This document shows, one piece after another, positions 18,990-26,977 of a DNA stretch of 64,000 nucleotides. The position numbers and the translations under genes were made by a program. The notes under the pieces are model-generated. The model was given only the letters and a program-made list of their open reading frames with translations, did no database searches and was not told where the DNA came from. Numbering within the stretch: the first letter of the stretch is position 1; every line of letters begins with the position of its first letter. Location: NCBI RefSeq assembly GCF_003465825.1, contig NZ_QSBV01000002.1:62001-126000 (forward strand). Direction: 5' to 3'. Source of the DNA: Collinsella sp. AF02-46-1. Lineage in GTDB: Bacteria; Actinomycetota; Coriobacteriia; Coriobacteriales; Coriobacteriaceae.

Positions 18990-20117
18990 TCAACCCTTGC
19001 AATATGTGCCATCGTGAGACGTGTAAATTGATACGTCATATGGAAGAAACTGTAGCTGGTTTGTCCATCCATTCCAAACAACAAGCAGGTACTTCTTGGC
19101 ATTCGAGTATGTGTTATGCATCGCCACGTAGCCCACAACTGCCATTGCGTGCCCGCTGCCATTTGACCGGAGCCTTCCAGAGAAAATACTCAGATTCCCC
19201 GAGTCGGTATTCACCCTAAAGGAATCCCATGACGGATACCAAACGAATGACGTCTCAAGCTCCTTGCCTCGTCTTGCACAAAACTCCTTTAAGGCCGGAG
19301 CGGGTTTGTCAGGAGAAGTCTTGCCTTGAGTAAAGTACAGACCAGTCGCTTGATCATATTTCTTTTCTTCTTCTTCCCATGTCCCCGACAGCCTCCAAAG
19401 CTCCGAGTATAAATCGGACAATTTAAGGCGGTTCAAAGTCACATAGTGACTGCTAACTGCAAACATTGCCGAAACAGCGCAAGCATAAGTCCCCGTTTCT
19501 TTGATAACTTCTGTTTGCGTTGGCGTTATTATTCCCGAAACCGTTTTGCTCGCATCAACAACATATCCCTGTTTATACAAATCCTTGGCAGATACAAAAA
19601 CGTCATCGAAATGTTCCGGCGATCCGCTGCGATTGCCTCCCGAGGACAATTTATTTGGTACTTTTTTTCCACTTGCGTCTAAAACAATGTTTTTATCTAA
19701 GTCGGCAACGCCAACAGTTAGCTCGTCAATCTTTAACGCAACGACGTTATCCGAGGATGCGAGGAGTGCAATTTCTTCGCTTGCACTCTCGATAGGTAAA
19801 AGAGCGTTCGGAGCCAAGCAGTATTCGCTGATCCACCAAGATCGCTCTGAATCAAATACGACGTAGCCATAGTTAACGTCATCCCGCTTCGCACGAACGA
19901 TATACCCGATTGATTCCCCATCGGAATTCACCATTTTTACTGGGTCACAAGCGGTCACCGGCTCATCCGATACATCATCAAAGAAAGCCTGCGCTTGCTC
20001 CACAGCTATTTGCGGTGTGACACGGACCAAGTCGTCGTCTCCAAAAACCAACCTTGGAGACATCAGGGCGGCAAGCAACACTATGAATCCGACAATCACC
20101 TTTCTCGAATAACGCAT
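18990..20117 (-). CDS. Secreted papain-like cysteine peptidase (C10/C39-like)
   Basis: A 375-residue protein from the ATG at 20117 (GGAGGA 4 nt upstream). A signal peptide covers residues 1-26 (hydrophobic VIVGFIVLLAALM). Residues 30-140 resemble an inhibitory propeptide (GYIVRAKRDDVNYGYVVFD). The catalytic part has Gln201 (oxyanion-hole candidate), Cys213 in YACAVSAMFAV, His323 in GSGHAMAVVGY and Asn349 in VVWNGW. This order and spacing fit papain-fold peptidases of the streptopain or C39-like groups. Assignment rests on motif reading only. The lower GC suggests acquisition by transfer. Its target is unknown: host protein, a rival's protein, or its small partner proteins. Confidence 0.7.
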   Translation of the reverse strand: MRYSRKVIVGFIVLLAALMSPRLVFGDDDLVRVTPQIAVEQAQAFFDDVSDEPVTACDPVKMVNSDGESIGYIVRAKRDDVNYGYVVFDSERSWWISEYCLAPNALLPIESASEEIALLASSDNVVALKIDELTVGVADLDKNIVLDASGKKVPNKLSSGGNRSGSPEHFDDVFVSAKDLYKQGYVVDASKTVSGIITPTQTEVIKETGTYACAVSAMFAVSSHYVTLNRLKLSDLYSELWRLSGTWEEEEKKYDQATGLYFTQGKTSPDKPAPALKEFCARRGKELETSFVWYPSWDSFRVNTDSGNLSIFSGRLRSNGSGHAMAVVGYVAMHNTYSNAKKYLLVVWNGWTNQLQFLPYDVSIYTSHDGTYCKG

Positions 20118-20252
20118 TTCTTCCTCCATCCGTGTAGTAGGGAGATACGGTAACTAAATGATATTCGCTAGATAGTGCTATACGTTTGATATTGTTTTTA
20201 CTGACACACTTTTAATCGGTGAAAGGTCTTCTTTTCGCCCTAAACGAGAAAA

Positions 20253-20278
20253 GGGTACTGGAGAAATCTCCGGTACCC
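20253..20278 (-). terminator. Terminator of glnR
   Basis: Hairpin GGGTACTGGAG/CTCCGGTACCC with loop AAATC-like, followed on the minus strand by TTTTC. It lies 24 bp beyond the stop codon at 20302. Confidence 0.8.
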
Positions 20279-20301
20279 TCACATTGCCCTCTATTTACTT
20301 G

Positions 20302-20964
20302 CTAGTCCTTAAACAGATAGCCCACGCCGCGGACGGTGGTGATATGTGCCGCGATCTGCGGGCCCACCTTGGAGCGGATGCGTCGAATGTGCACGTCGAC
20401 GGTGCGCGTGCCGCCGCAGTACTCAAAGCCCCACACGCGGTGCAGCAACACCTCGCGGCTGTAGGCACGGTTGGGATGCGTCGCCAAAAAGCTCAGCAGC
20501 GAGTACTCCATCAGCGTCAGGTCGATGGGCTCGTTATCGAGCGTCACCTGGTAGGTGGCCAGGTTGATCTCGAGGTTGTCGATGTTGAGCACATCGTCGG
20601 CGGCGACGGTCTCCTCCTCGCCCATCAGGCGCTGTGCACGAGCCTTAAGCTCGTTGGGCGTCGCCGTGGGGCATACAAAGTCGGCATGCGCGTGATTCGG
20701 CAGGCGCAGGGTGCCGAGCGCCTCGTCGTCGACAATCACCAACATGGGGACGCCGCCGCGATCGTCAAGCCACTTGGCAATCTGATCGATGCGGTCGCTG
20801 CGGATGCCGTCGGAGTCGAGGATCAGCAGGTCAAAGTCGTGCGCCGCAGTCGGTGAATCGGGAGTTGCCAGGCTCACCTCGACACCCAGGGTGGTCGTCA
20901 AGCTGCGGGCAAACTCGTGGAAGCGCGTCGTGCGCGCCATGAACAGGGCACTCTTTTCGGACAT
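20302..20964 (-). CDS. glnR: GlnR-type OmpR-family transcriptional regulator
   Basis: A 220-residue regulator. Residues 1-115 form a receiver-like domain (LLILDSDG) that lacks the usual acidic phosphorylation pocket. Residues about 125-220 are an OmpR winged helix (LTLMEYSLLSFLATHPNRAYSREVLLHRVWG...TVDVHIRRIRSKVG...VRGVGYLF). Actinobacterial GlnR is an orphan regulator of nitrogen genes that includes the glnA promoter among its targets. Its position 50 bp downstream of glnA strongly supports that role. The ATG at 20964 has GGAGG upstream. Confidence 0.85.
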   Translation of the reverse strand: MSEKSALFMARTTRFHEFARSLTTTLGVEVSLATPDSPTAAHDFDLLILDSDGIRSDRIDQIAKWLDDRGGVPMLVIVDDEALGTLRLPNHAHADFVCPTATPNELKARAQRLMGEEETVAADDVLNIDNLEINLATYQVTLDNEPIDLTLMEYSLLSFLATHPNRAYSREVLLHRVWGFEYCGGTRTVDVHIRRIRSKVGPQIAAHITTVRGVGYLFKD

Positions 20965-21014
20965 ATCGGCCTCCAAAGAAATGAGCTCAATCGTACTGGA
21001 ACAAGCCAGCGCGA

Positions 21015-22352
21015 TTAGGAGTTCGCCAGGTAGTGTTTGATCTCCCACTCGGTGATCGTAGACTCAAACTTATGCCACTCGTCGCGCTTCTTTTTGAGGA
21101 AGAAGCTGTGGATGTGCTCGCCGAGGGCATCCTTCATAAACTGCGAGTCCTCAAACACGTCGAGCGCCTCTTTGAGCGAGCGCGGCAGTGGCGTGTAGCC
21201 GGCCTCGAGCATCTGACGGCCGGTGAGCTTGAGCGTCTCGGCCGTGGCCTCGGGCGGGAGTTCCAGTTTGCGCTCGATGCCGTCCAGACCAGCCGCCAGC
21301 GTGACGGCGTTGACCAGGTACGGGTTGGCCATGGGGTCGGGGCTACGAAGCTCGATGCGCGTGGACAGCTGCTTGCCGGGCTTGTAGACCGGGATGCGGA
21401 CCATGCTCGCGCGGTTGCGCAGGCCCCACGTGGCGTACTGCGGCACGGAGTCGCCACCCGTGGTGATGCGTTTGTACGAGTTGACCGTGGGGTTGGTGAT
21501 GGCGCTGATCTCGCGGGCATGCGCCAGAATGCCGGCCATATAGTGCTTGGCGACGTCGGAGAGATGGTACTTCTCGTCGTCCTCGCCCCAAAACACGTTG
21601 TTGCCGTCGTGGTCGAATAGCGACTGGCACAGGAACATAGCGCTGCCATCCTCGCCCGCCAACGGCTTGGGCATAAAGGAGGCGTGGCAACCGCTCTCGT
21701 AGGCCTGCTGCTTAATGATGAGTTTGGCCGTGGTGATGGCATCGGACATGCTCAGGGCCTCGGCGTGGCGCAGGCTCATGCCGTGCTGCGAGCGACCGGC
21801 GGCGTGGAAGGTGTACTCCACGGGCACGGACATCTTCTCGAGCGTGAGGACCGTGTTACGACGCAGGTCGCGAGCGGCATCGCTCACCGAAAGATCGAAG
21901 TAGCCCACGTTGTCGAGCGGCTCGGGCGTGTGCTCGTCGGGGAAGTAGTAATACTCCAGCTCGGCGCCCACGTTGAGCAGATAGCCAGCTTTCTCGGCCT
22001 TGCGGAACATGCGACGCAACGCATCGCGCGGGTCACCGGCAAACGGCTTGCGATCGGGAGTGCACACGTCGCAGAACACGCGGGCGACGCCGTTGTGGCT
22101 CGGGCGCCACGGCAAAATCTGGAAGGTCGAAGCATCGGGAAACGCCAGCATGTCGGCTTCCTCGGGCGTGGCAAAGCCCTCGATGGCGGAGCCGTCAAAG
22201 CCAATACCCTCCTCAAAAGCGACCTCGAGGTCCTCGGGGCTAATGGCAAAGTTCTTGAGGCGGCCGAGAATGTCGACAAACCACAGACGAACAAAGCGGA
22301 TGTCACGTTGCTCTACGGAGCGGAGTACGTAATCGATGTTCTGCTGGTTCAT
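21015..22352 (-). CDS. glnA: Glutamine synthetase type I (GSI-alpha)
   Basis: A 445-residue enzyme making glutamine from glutamate, ammonia and ATP. The N-terminal beta-grasp has DILGRLKNFAI; DGSAIEGF marks the family; metal ligands sit in GAELEYYYF; NPTVNSYKRITTGGDSVP and NRASMVRIP are the conserved catalytic loops. The length is that of GSI-alpha (about 445), which lacks the adenylylation loop of GSI-beta, so control is probably by feedback and GlnR. The start ATG at 22352 has AAAGGGGAG 6 nt upstream. Confidence 0.96.
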   Translation of the reverse strand: MNQQNIDYVLRSVEQRDIRFVRLWFVDILGRLKNFAISPEDLEVAFEEGIGFDGSAIEGFATPEEADMLAFPDASTFQILPWRPSHNGVARVFCDVCTPDRKPFAGDPRDALRRMFRKAEKAGYLLNVGAELEYYYFPDEHTPEPLDNVGYFDLSVSDAARDLRRNTVLTLEKMSVPVEYTFHAAGRSQHGMSLRHAEALSMSDAITTAKLIIKQQAYESGCHASFMPKPLAGEDGSAMFLCQSLFDHDGNNVFWGEDDEKYHLSDVAKHYMAGILAHAREISAITNPTVNSYKRITTGGDSVPQYATWGLRNRASMVRIPVYKPGKQLSTRIELRSPDPMANPYLVNAVTLAAGLDGIERKLELPPEATAETLKLTGRQMLEAGYTPLPRSLKEALDVFEDSQFMKDALGEHIHSFFLKKKRDEWHKFESTITEWEIKHYLANS

Positions 22353-22486
22353 GTCGCTCCCCTTTCTTTCGGGCGGGTTTCGACTGGTCTATATCGCAGA
22401 TACTATCGCAGAAAAATGTTTCCGCAGGGTTAAAGCGTATCAAGCGCTCAAAAAACGTGCTTGAGCAGGCCGTTGCGAACGAGCGG

Positions 22487-23509
22487 CTAGCGCGAGGTCG
22501 AAGCGCGGTGTTCGATGCGGCCGGGGATCTCCATGCGCTTGGGAGCCAGCCTTGCGGCCTCGCCCACCGTGGTGGTGACCACATCGATGCGCTCGGACAG
22601 ACGCTCGACCACGCGCTCGGCGATGGCGAGGGTGTCCTGCGCGGCCGTGGTCACGCCGCCAAAGAGCACATGGTTCCAAGGGTAATCGTCAAATGTCGCG
22701 ATCTTGAGCCCAGCCGGCAACGAAGGTCCCAGCTGTGCCAGCGCCTCGGTCAGACGTAGGAAGACCAAGCCGTTGACGGCGATAAGGCCGAGCTTTTTAC
22801 CTGCGTTGTCGCGAATAGTCTCGTCTAAGCGACCAACGCCCGTGGCACCGCCGTCGGCCAGGGTGACGACCTCGCCGGCCAGGCCGCGGCGCGAAAGCTC
22901 GTCGACAAAGGCCTCGGCACGCTCGCGACGCACAGGGCTGTCGTCGCTTGCCTCGGTGAGCAGACACAGGCGCTCGCTGCCCGCGACAGCCAAGGCGTCT
23001 ACCAGGCCGGCGACCAGTTCACGGTTGTTGGAAGTCACCAGATCGACACCGCCGGCGGCAATATCGCGGTCGAGCAGCACGACGGGCAAGCGTCCCGCTG
23101 CCGCGGCGATTGCCTCGTCATTGCCGCCACAGGTGTTGACGACCAGGCCGTCCACGCCGGCATCGATAAGTCTGGTGAGCGACTCTGCCTCCTTGGCGGG
23201 GTCGTTGCCACTAATGGCCGTCATGAGCGAGCAGCCGCGCGCGGCGGCACTGGCGGAAAGCCCTTCGAGCATGGCGCTCGAGAACGGGTTGGCGATGTCG
23301 GCCAAAATCACGCCGATGAGGTTGGTACGCGAGCTGCGCAGATTGCGCGCGGCGGCACGTGGACGATAGCCGGTGCGCTCGATAACTGCCGCGATGCGAG
23401 CGCGGGTTTCCTCGGTCATCTGCCCGGGGCGGTTGTTGAGATAGCGCGAGACCGTGGCCGGGCTCACGCCCGCCTCGGCGGCAATGTCCTTGATTCTCAT
23501 CTGCGCCAT
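22487..23509 (-). CDS. LacI family regulator, probable repressor of KDG catabolism genes
   Basis: A 340-residue regulator. Residues 1-60 are the LacI helix-turn-helix and hinge (MRIKDIAAEAGVSPATVSRYLN), then a periplasmic-binding-protein-like ligand domain (LIGVILADIANPFSSAMLEGL, VLLDRDI, ATFDDYPWNHVLFGGVTTAAQD). It is divergent from kdgK, and the intervening DNA carries CGAAACCGATTTCG, a LacI-type palindrome centred on CG. I infer a KdgR-like repressor responding to KDG or a related sugar acid. The start ATG at 23509 has GGGGTG upstream; a start at 23557 is possible but has no ribosome binding site. Confidence 0.85.
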   Translation of the reverse strand: MAQMRIKDIAAEAGVSPATVSRYLNNRPGQMTEETRARIAAVIERTGYRPRAAARNLRSSRTNLIGVILADIANPFSSAMLEGLSASAAARGCSLMTAISGNDPAKEAESLTRLIDAGVDGLVVNTCGGNDEAIAAAAGRLPVVLLDRDIAAGGVDLVTSNNRELVAGLVDALAVAGSERLCLLTEASDDSPVRRERAEAFVDELSRRGLAGEVVTLADGGATGVGRLDETIRDNAGKKLGLIAVNGLVFLRLTEALAQLGPSLPAGLKIATFDDYPWNHVLFGGVTTAAQDTLAIAERVVERLSERIDVVTTTVGEAARLAPKRMEIPGRIEHRASTSR

Positions 23510-23574
23510 AGCGCACCCCGTTTCCCAATTGTCGGCAGTCTGAGCCATTTTAGGCATTTTTTTAAAAATCCCGC

Positions 23575-23640
23575 TTGCAAAACGTTGTAGATGAGTATAC
23601 TACAACTCGAAACGAAACCGATTTCGTAAACCGATTTCGG
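23575..23640 (+). promoter_or_regulatory. kdgK promoter and LacI-type operators
   Basis: TTGCAA (23575-23580), 15 nt, TATACT (23596-23601), then the palindrome CGAAACCGATTTCG at 23613-23626 and a second half-matching site AAACCGATTTCGG at 23628-23640. The same promoter-operator layout recurs at 26921-26970 upstream of the YczE-like gene. The operators lie just downstream of the -10 box, a repressing position. Confidence 0.7.
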
Positions 23641-23643
23641 CAA

Positions 23644-23701
23644 GCGTTGGCACGGAGGTGCAAAGATGCACCCTACCGTCTTGGCACCTCCGTGCCAACG
23701 C
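23644..23701 (+). ncRNA. kdgK leader hairpin A1 with conserved loop
   Basis: An 18-bp perfect stem (left arm 23644-23661, right arm 23684-23701) capped by a 22-nt loop containing AAGA, then GCACCCTACC, then TCTT. The leader of the YczE-like gene has a stem of unrelated sequence (26978-27029) capped by a 22-nt loop identical at 19 positions. A paired stem that changes while the loop stays fixed is the signature of a selected RNA structure. It begins 4 bp after the last operator, so it is the 5' end of the kdgK transcript. Confidence 0.65.
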
Positions 23702-23744
23702 CATATCAAAGGTGAACGCACGAGCAAGAAGGAGCTGCGCGACC

Positions 23745-24779
23745 ATGGGTAAAACGGTTCTTACCTTCGGCGAGATCATGATGAGGCTCTCGCCCAAAGA
23801 TCACCTGCGCATTGAGCAGGCCACCGAGTTTGATGTCCGCTACGGCGGTGCCGAGGCCAACACCGCCCTTTCCCTGGCCTACCAGGGTGACAAGGCCGCT
23901 TACGTCTCCGTTGTCCCGGCCAACCGTCTGGGCGAGTGCGCCCTGCGTTCGCTGAAGGTCTACGACGTCGATACCTCGCGCGTCGTGCGCCAGGGCGACC
24001 GTCTTGGCTCCTATGTGTTTGAGGTCGGCGCCTCGCAGCGCGGCAACGGCTGCGTCTACGACCGCAAGTACTCTGCCATCAACATGGCCAAGCGCGACGT
24101 CTTTGACTGGGACGAGATCCTCAAGGGCATCGACGTCTTCTACTTCTCCGGCGTGACGCCCGCCGTCTCCGACGAGATGGCCGCCGCCTGCAAGGATGCC
24201 CTCACCGCCTGCCGCGCCAAAGGCATCACCACCGTGTGCGACGTGAACTATCGCGGCAAGATGTGGTCGCCCGAGAAGTCGCAGGCCACCATGAAGGAAC
24301 TCCTGCCGCTCGTTGACATCTGCATTGCCAACGACGAGGACGCTCCTGCCGGTCTCGGTATGACCTGCGTCTCCGGCTCCCTTGCCCACGGCATCGAGGA
24401 GCGCGACACCTACGTCGAGATGGCCCGTCAGATCTGCGCCGAGTACGGTTGCAAGAAGGTTGCCTCGGTCGTCCGCAACATCTCCTGCGTCGAGCGCTCC
24501 ATCTGGATGGGCATGCTCTTTGACGCCGAGAGCGGCGAGCACTGGTTCTCCCCTGCTCACGATGTGCACGTGCTCGAGGGCGTTGCCGCCGGCGACGCTT
24601 TTAACGCCGGCCTCGTCCATGCCCTCATCAACGACTTCGACCCGCAGGACGCCGTCAACTACGCGATTGCGGCCTCGATCCTCAAGCTCACCATCAAGGG
24701 CGATTCCAACCTGGTGACCGCAGACGAGATCGCAGCCGTGGCATCCGCCGCCGACGGTGGCACTCGCGTCGCGCGCTAA
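23745..24779 (+). CDS. kdgK: 2-keto-3-deoxygluconate kinase
   Basis: A 344-residue PfkB-family sugar kinase. The N-terminus is GKTVLTFGEIMMRLSP; YGGAEANTALSLAYQG and the C-terminal catalytic motif LEGVAAGDAFNAGLVHAL (Asp base; family motif GAGDAF) are present. In this locus it should phosphorylate KDG to KDPG, the step before the aldolase encoded next. The ATG at 23745 has AAGGAG 10 nt upstream. Codon use is strongly biased to C/G-ending codons, suggesting high expression. KDG specificity is inferred from context; fructokinase-like relatives exist. Confidence 0.9.
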   Translation: MGKTVLTFGEIMMRLSPKDHLRIEQATEFDVRYGGAEANTALSLAYQGDKAAYVSVVPANRLGECALRSLKVYDVDTSRVVRQGDRLGSYVFEVGASQRGNGCVYDRKYSAINMAKRDVFDWDEILKGIDVFYFSGVTPAVSDEMAAACKDALTACRAKGITTVCDVNYRGKMWSPEKSQATMKELLPLVDICIANDEDAPAGLGMTCVSGSLAHGIEERDTYVEMARQICAEYGCKKVASVVRNISCVERSIWMGMLFDAESGEHWFSPAHDVHVLEGVAAGDAFNAGLVHALINDFDPQDAVNYAIAASILKLTIKGDSNLVTADEIAAVASAADGGTRVAR

Positions 24780-24793
24780 GCCGTCCCCATTCC

Positions 24794-24833
24794 GCGGGCC
24801 GCAGCTTTCCATACCCATACCTCTGCGGCCCGC
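24794..24833 (+). ncRNA. kdgA leader hairpin A'
   Basis: Eleven-bp perfect stem GCGGGCCGCAG/CTGCGGCCCGC with an 18-nt pyrimidine-rich loop that includes ATACCCATACC, a looser relative of the A1/A2 loop core GCACCCTACC. It lies 15 bp after the kdgK stop codon and before the pseudoknot element. Confidence 0.45.
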
Positions 24834-24852
24834 TCCCCGATTCCTCCGGTCG

Positions 24853-24983
24853 GGCAAAACCACCAGTCCCATTCCGGTTTTGCCTGGCATTTCCTACACG
24901 ACTGGTCGCGCAGCCGGTTTTGGAATTGCTTGTGACCCCAAGCAGTGCCTCCGATAACCAATCCAAAACCGGCTCATGACCAG
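24853..24983 (+). ncRNA. kdgA leader: covarying pseudoknot (B) plus switch-like long stem (C)
   Basis: B: P1 GGCAAAACC (24853-24861) pairs with 24876-24884. The loop strand ACCAGTC (24862-24868) pairs with GACTGGT (24900-24906) as a pseudoknot. C: AGCCGGTTTTGGA (24912-24924) pairs with 24962-24974 and encloses a small hairpin followed by the invariant GCAGTGCCTCCGATAACC (24942-24959). CTGGTC (24902-24907) can instead pair with GACCAG (24978-24983), which would exclude the pseudoknot. Every helix is matched, in different sequence, at 27054-27179. No protein fits this 254-bp gap. I read it as a cis-regulatory RNA of kdgA, possibly a riboswitch; no known class was recognised. Confidence 0.7.
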
Positions 24984-25033
24984 CATATTTGGCAATCACG
25001 CGCCCGCGCGCGCCGTACATCGAAAGGAACATC

Positions 25034-25675
25034 ATGTTCGATCAGTTCTACACCACGCTTGAGTCCCTGGGCATCGTGCCGGTCGTCGTGCTCGACAAGG
25101 TCGAGGACGCCGCTCCGCTCGCCCACGCCCTTATGGCAGCAGGCATGAAGTCCGCCGAGGTCACCTTCCGCACCGCCTGCGCCGCCGAGTGCATCGCCGC
25201 CATGGCCGAGGCCGAGCCTGAGATGTGCGTTGGCGCCGGCACCGTCCTGACTGTCGAGCAGGTTGAGCAGGCCCGCGCCGCCGGTGCCAAGTTCATCGTC
25301 TCCCCGGGCTACAACGAGGACGTCGTGAAGCACTGCATCGACATCGACCTGCCCGTCCTTCCCGGTACCGTGACCCCCTCCGAGGTCACCGCGGCCGAGA
25401 ACCTGGGCCTCAAGATCACCAAGTTCTTCCCCGCGGCTCAGTATGGTGGCCTGAACACCATCAAGGCCCTCGCCGCTCCGTTTGTCGGTCATCGCTTTAT
25501 GCCCACCGGCGGCGTGAGCACCGCCAACGTCGAGGAGTACCTGAGCTCCAGCGCCATCATCGCCTGTGGTGGCACCTGGATGGTCAAGCCGGCTCTGTTC
25601 GCCGACGGCGACTTCTCCAAGGTCGAGCAGATCGCCCGCGAGGCCATGGACGTCGTCAAGAAGGTCCGCGGCTAG
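25034..25675 (+). CDS. kdgA: KDPG aldolase (2-keto-3-deoxy-6-phosphogluconate / 4-hydroxy-2-oxoglutarate aldolase)
   Basis: A 213-residue class I aldolase cleaving KDPG to pyruvate and glyceraldehyde 3-phosphate. The Schiff-base lysine is Lys130 in LKITKFFPA, and the catalytic Glu42/Arg46 pair sits in AEVTFRT. GTVTPSE and PTGGVS are the phosphate and substrate loops. Length is normal. The ATG at 25034 has AAAGGAAC 4 nt upstream. It follows kdgK across a 254-bp structured leader, so it can be co-transcribed and separately tuned at the RNA level. Confidence 0.95.
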   Translation: MFDQFYTTLESLGIVPVVVLDKVEDAAPLAHALMAAGMKSAEVTFRTACAAECIAAMAEAEPEMCVGAGTVLTVEQVEQARAAGAKFIVSPGYNEDVVKHCIDIDLPVLPGTVTPSEVTAAENLGLKITKFFPAAQYGGLNTIKALAAPFVGHRFMPTGGVSTANVEEYLSSSAIIACGGTWMVKPALFADGDFSKVEQIAREAMDVVKKVRG

Positions 25676-25692
25676 GTTTAGCTCTCTATCGT

Positions 25693-25730
25693 GAAAGGGG
25701 GCGTGTCCTAGACCTCGCCCCCTTTCTTTT
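25693..25730 (+). terminator. Rho-independent terminator after kdgA
   Basis: GAAAGGGGGCG (25693-25703) pairs with CGCCCCCTTTC (25716-25726), followed by TTTT. Confidence 0.85.
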
Positions 25731-25966
25731 AAAGCGGCTCGGAAGCGCGCCGTTTCCGTCACGAACAAGAACCAAAACCGTCTTGTATGCTGATAGAACG
25801 TGACGGAAGCGACACGCCCCCGAGCCGCTTTTCCTACTCGGCTGGTAGTCGCGCCCAGCTGAGCCACTTCGACAAAAGCCGAGCCACCAAAACAGCTGCG
25901 GCGCCGCCTGAAGGAATGGACCCTTGCTTCCGGTCTTTTCCTCCAAGCGGCGCCGCAGCTTTTTCA
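25731..25966 (+). ncRNA. Candidate structured RNA between kdgA and the GntR gene
   Basis: No gene is visible here, but two large folds are. First, nested helices of 12 bp (25731-25742 with 25820-25831), 10 bp (TTCCGTCACG 25754-25763 with 25799-25808) and 6 bp (ACAAGA with TCTTGT, loop ACCAAAACCG). The apical AAGA...TCTT resembles hairpin A. Second, a 14-bp stem AGCTGCGGCGCCGC (25894-25907 with 25947-25960) followed by TTTTT, terminator-like. Together they could be an independent small RNA or downstream processing structures of the kdg transcript. Confidence 0.45.
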
Positions 25967-25987
25967 TGCCCCGATGTGTCCCAGCAC

Positions 25988-26050
25988 TTGCGGTGAAATA
26001 GGGACTGTTTACGCCGTCAGAGCCGCAAAACAATCCTTATTTCACCGCAA
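25988..26050. repeat. 63-bp palindromic repeat, TTGCGGTG family, copy 1
   Basis: Arms TTGCGGTGAAATA (25988-26000) and complement TTATTTCACCGCAA (26037-26050), with an interior carrying GGGACTGTTT and AAAACAATCC. A second copy with the same arms and related interior is at 33696-33758. It lies 16 bp past the GntR gene stop codon. Confidence 0.7.
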
Positions 26051-26066
26051 CTAATGTAGGGGCGAG

Positions 26067-26759
26067 TTAGATGGCCGAGTCTTTGGACAGCTCAAAGTAG
26101 TCGGGATGCAAGGCGATAACCGGACCCTGCTCCTCGGGCATCAGGTGCAAGTGCGTCTCTGCCAGGTAGCTCGCCGTGTCGGTATCGCCCCTCTTAATGG
26201 CCTCGAGAATCCGACGATGTTGTCGACGAATCGGCTCCCAATCCAGATCCTGCGACACCATACGCAACCAGTTGTATCGCTCAAAATGCGTGTTGACGCT
26301 CTTCATCCAATCCCACAGCATGTGACGACCGGCAATCTCAAAACACGTCTCATGAAACAGGTTATCCAAGTCGAAAAAGCGACGCGTCTCGCTATGGTCG
26401 AGCGACTCGGACTCGGCAAGAATCTGCTCGAGCCGATGCTTTTGCTCGGACGTGGCAGCCGAACAACATTTAATGAGTACGCTTCTTTCGAGTTTCTCGC
26501 GCAAGAAACAGGCATTCTCGGCGTGTTCCATGCTGATCTTAGAGACGTAGGTGCCGCTCTTGGGACGCGTTTCCACCAGCTCTTGCTCGCGCAGGCGCAC
26601 AAAGGACTCGCGAATTGGCGTGCGCCCGATCCCCGTCTCCTTTTCCAGACCAATCGCCGAAAGGCGCGTGCCGGGCTTGAGCTCGGCATAGATGATCTTG
26701 GAGCGTAATGCGTTGTATGCCTGATCTTGCAGGCTCTGATAATGCTGGTGCTGTTCCAT
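26067..26759 (-). CDS. GntR family regulator, FadR/FCD subgroup
   Basis: A 230-residue regulator. The winged helix covers residues about 8-75 (AYNALRSKIIYAELKPGTRLS, then GRTPIRESFVRLREQELVETRPKSGTYVS). The C-terminal all-helical FCD domain (about 85-215) has the metal/ligand His and Asp pattern (DLDNLFHETCFEIAG, HRRILEAIKRGDTD, ETHLHLM). FCD regulators commonly answer to sugar acids or organic acids (UxuR, ExuR, GntR), which fits this uronate locus. The start ATG at 26759 follows GAGGG; a GTG at 26801 lacks a ribosome binding site. It is divergent from the YczE-like gene. Confidence 0.8.
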   Translation of the reverse strand: MEQHQHYQSLQDQAYNALRSKIIYAELKPGTRLSAIGLEKETGIGRTPIRESFVRLREQELVETRPKSGTYVSKISMEHAENACFLREKLERSVLIKCCSAATSEQKHRLEQILAESESLDHSETRRFFDLDNLFHETCFEIAGRHMLWDWMKSVNTHFERYNWLRMVSQDLDWEPIRRQHRRILEAIKRGDTDTASYLAETHLHLMPEEQGPVIALHPDYFELSKDSAI

Positions 26760-26884
26760 AAAGCCCTCGGATGAAGCCCACGGTTTGTCGAATAACTCCA
26801 CGTAATACTATCGCATCCCCCATCCCACGGCGATGTTTGAGGGGTAGGGCCGGGATTCGGCTTTTGACCGATAAGTTGTTGCAA

Positions 26885-26904
26885 TTAGGTGAACGTTCAC
26901 CTAA
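26885..26904. promoter_or_regulatory. Perfect 20-bp LacI-type operator palindrome
   Basis: TTAGGTGAACGTTCACCTAA, a perfect palindrome centred on CG, 16 bp upstream of the TTGCAA -35 box at 26921. It matches the operators upstream of uxaC, the transporter, GH105 and the dehydrogenase gene, so the YczE-like gene appears to answer to both regulators of the locus. Confidence 0.8.
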
Positions 26905-26920
26905 TTTCTTCTATTTCGCT

Positions 26921-26970
26921 TTGCAAATGGATTCCCATGCGTATACTAAATCTCAACGAAACCGATTTCG
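26921..26970 (+). promoter_or_regulatory. Promoter and CGAAACCGATTTCG operator of the YczE-like gene
   Basis: TTGCAA (26921-26926), 15 nt, TATACT (26942-26947) and the palindrome CGAAACCGATTTCG (26957-26970): the same elements and -35/-10 spacing as kdgK. It implies control by the LacI regulator at 22487-23509. Confidence 0.7.
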
Positions 26971-26977
26971 TCAAGCC

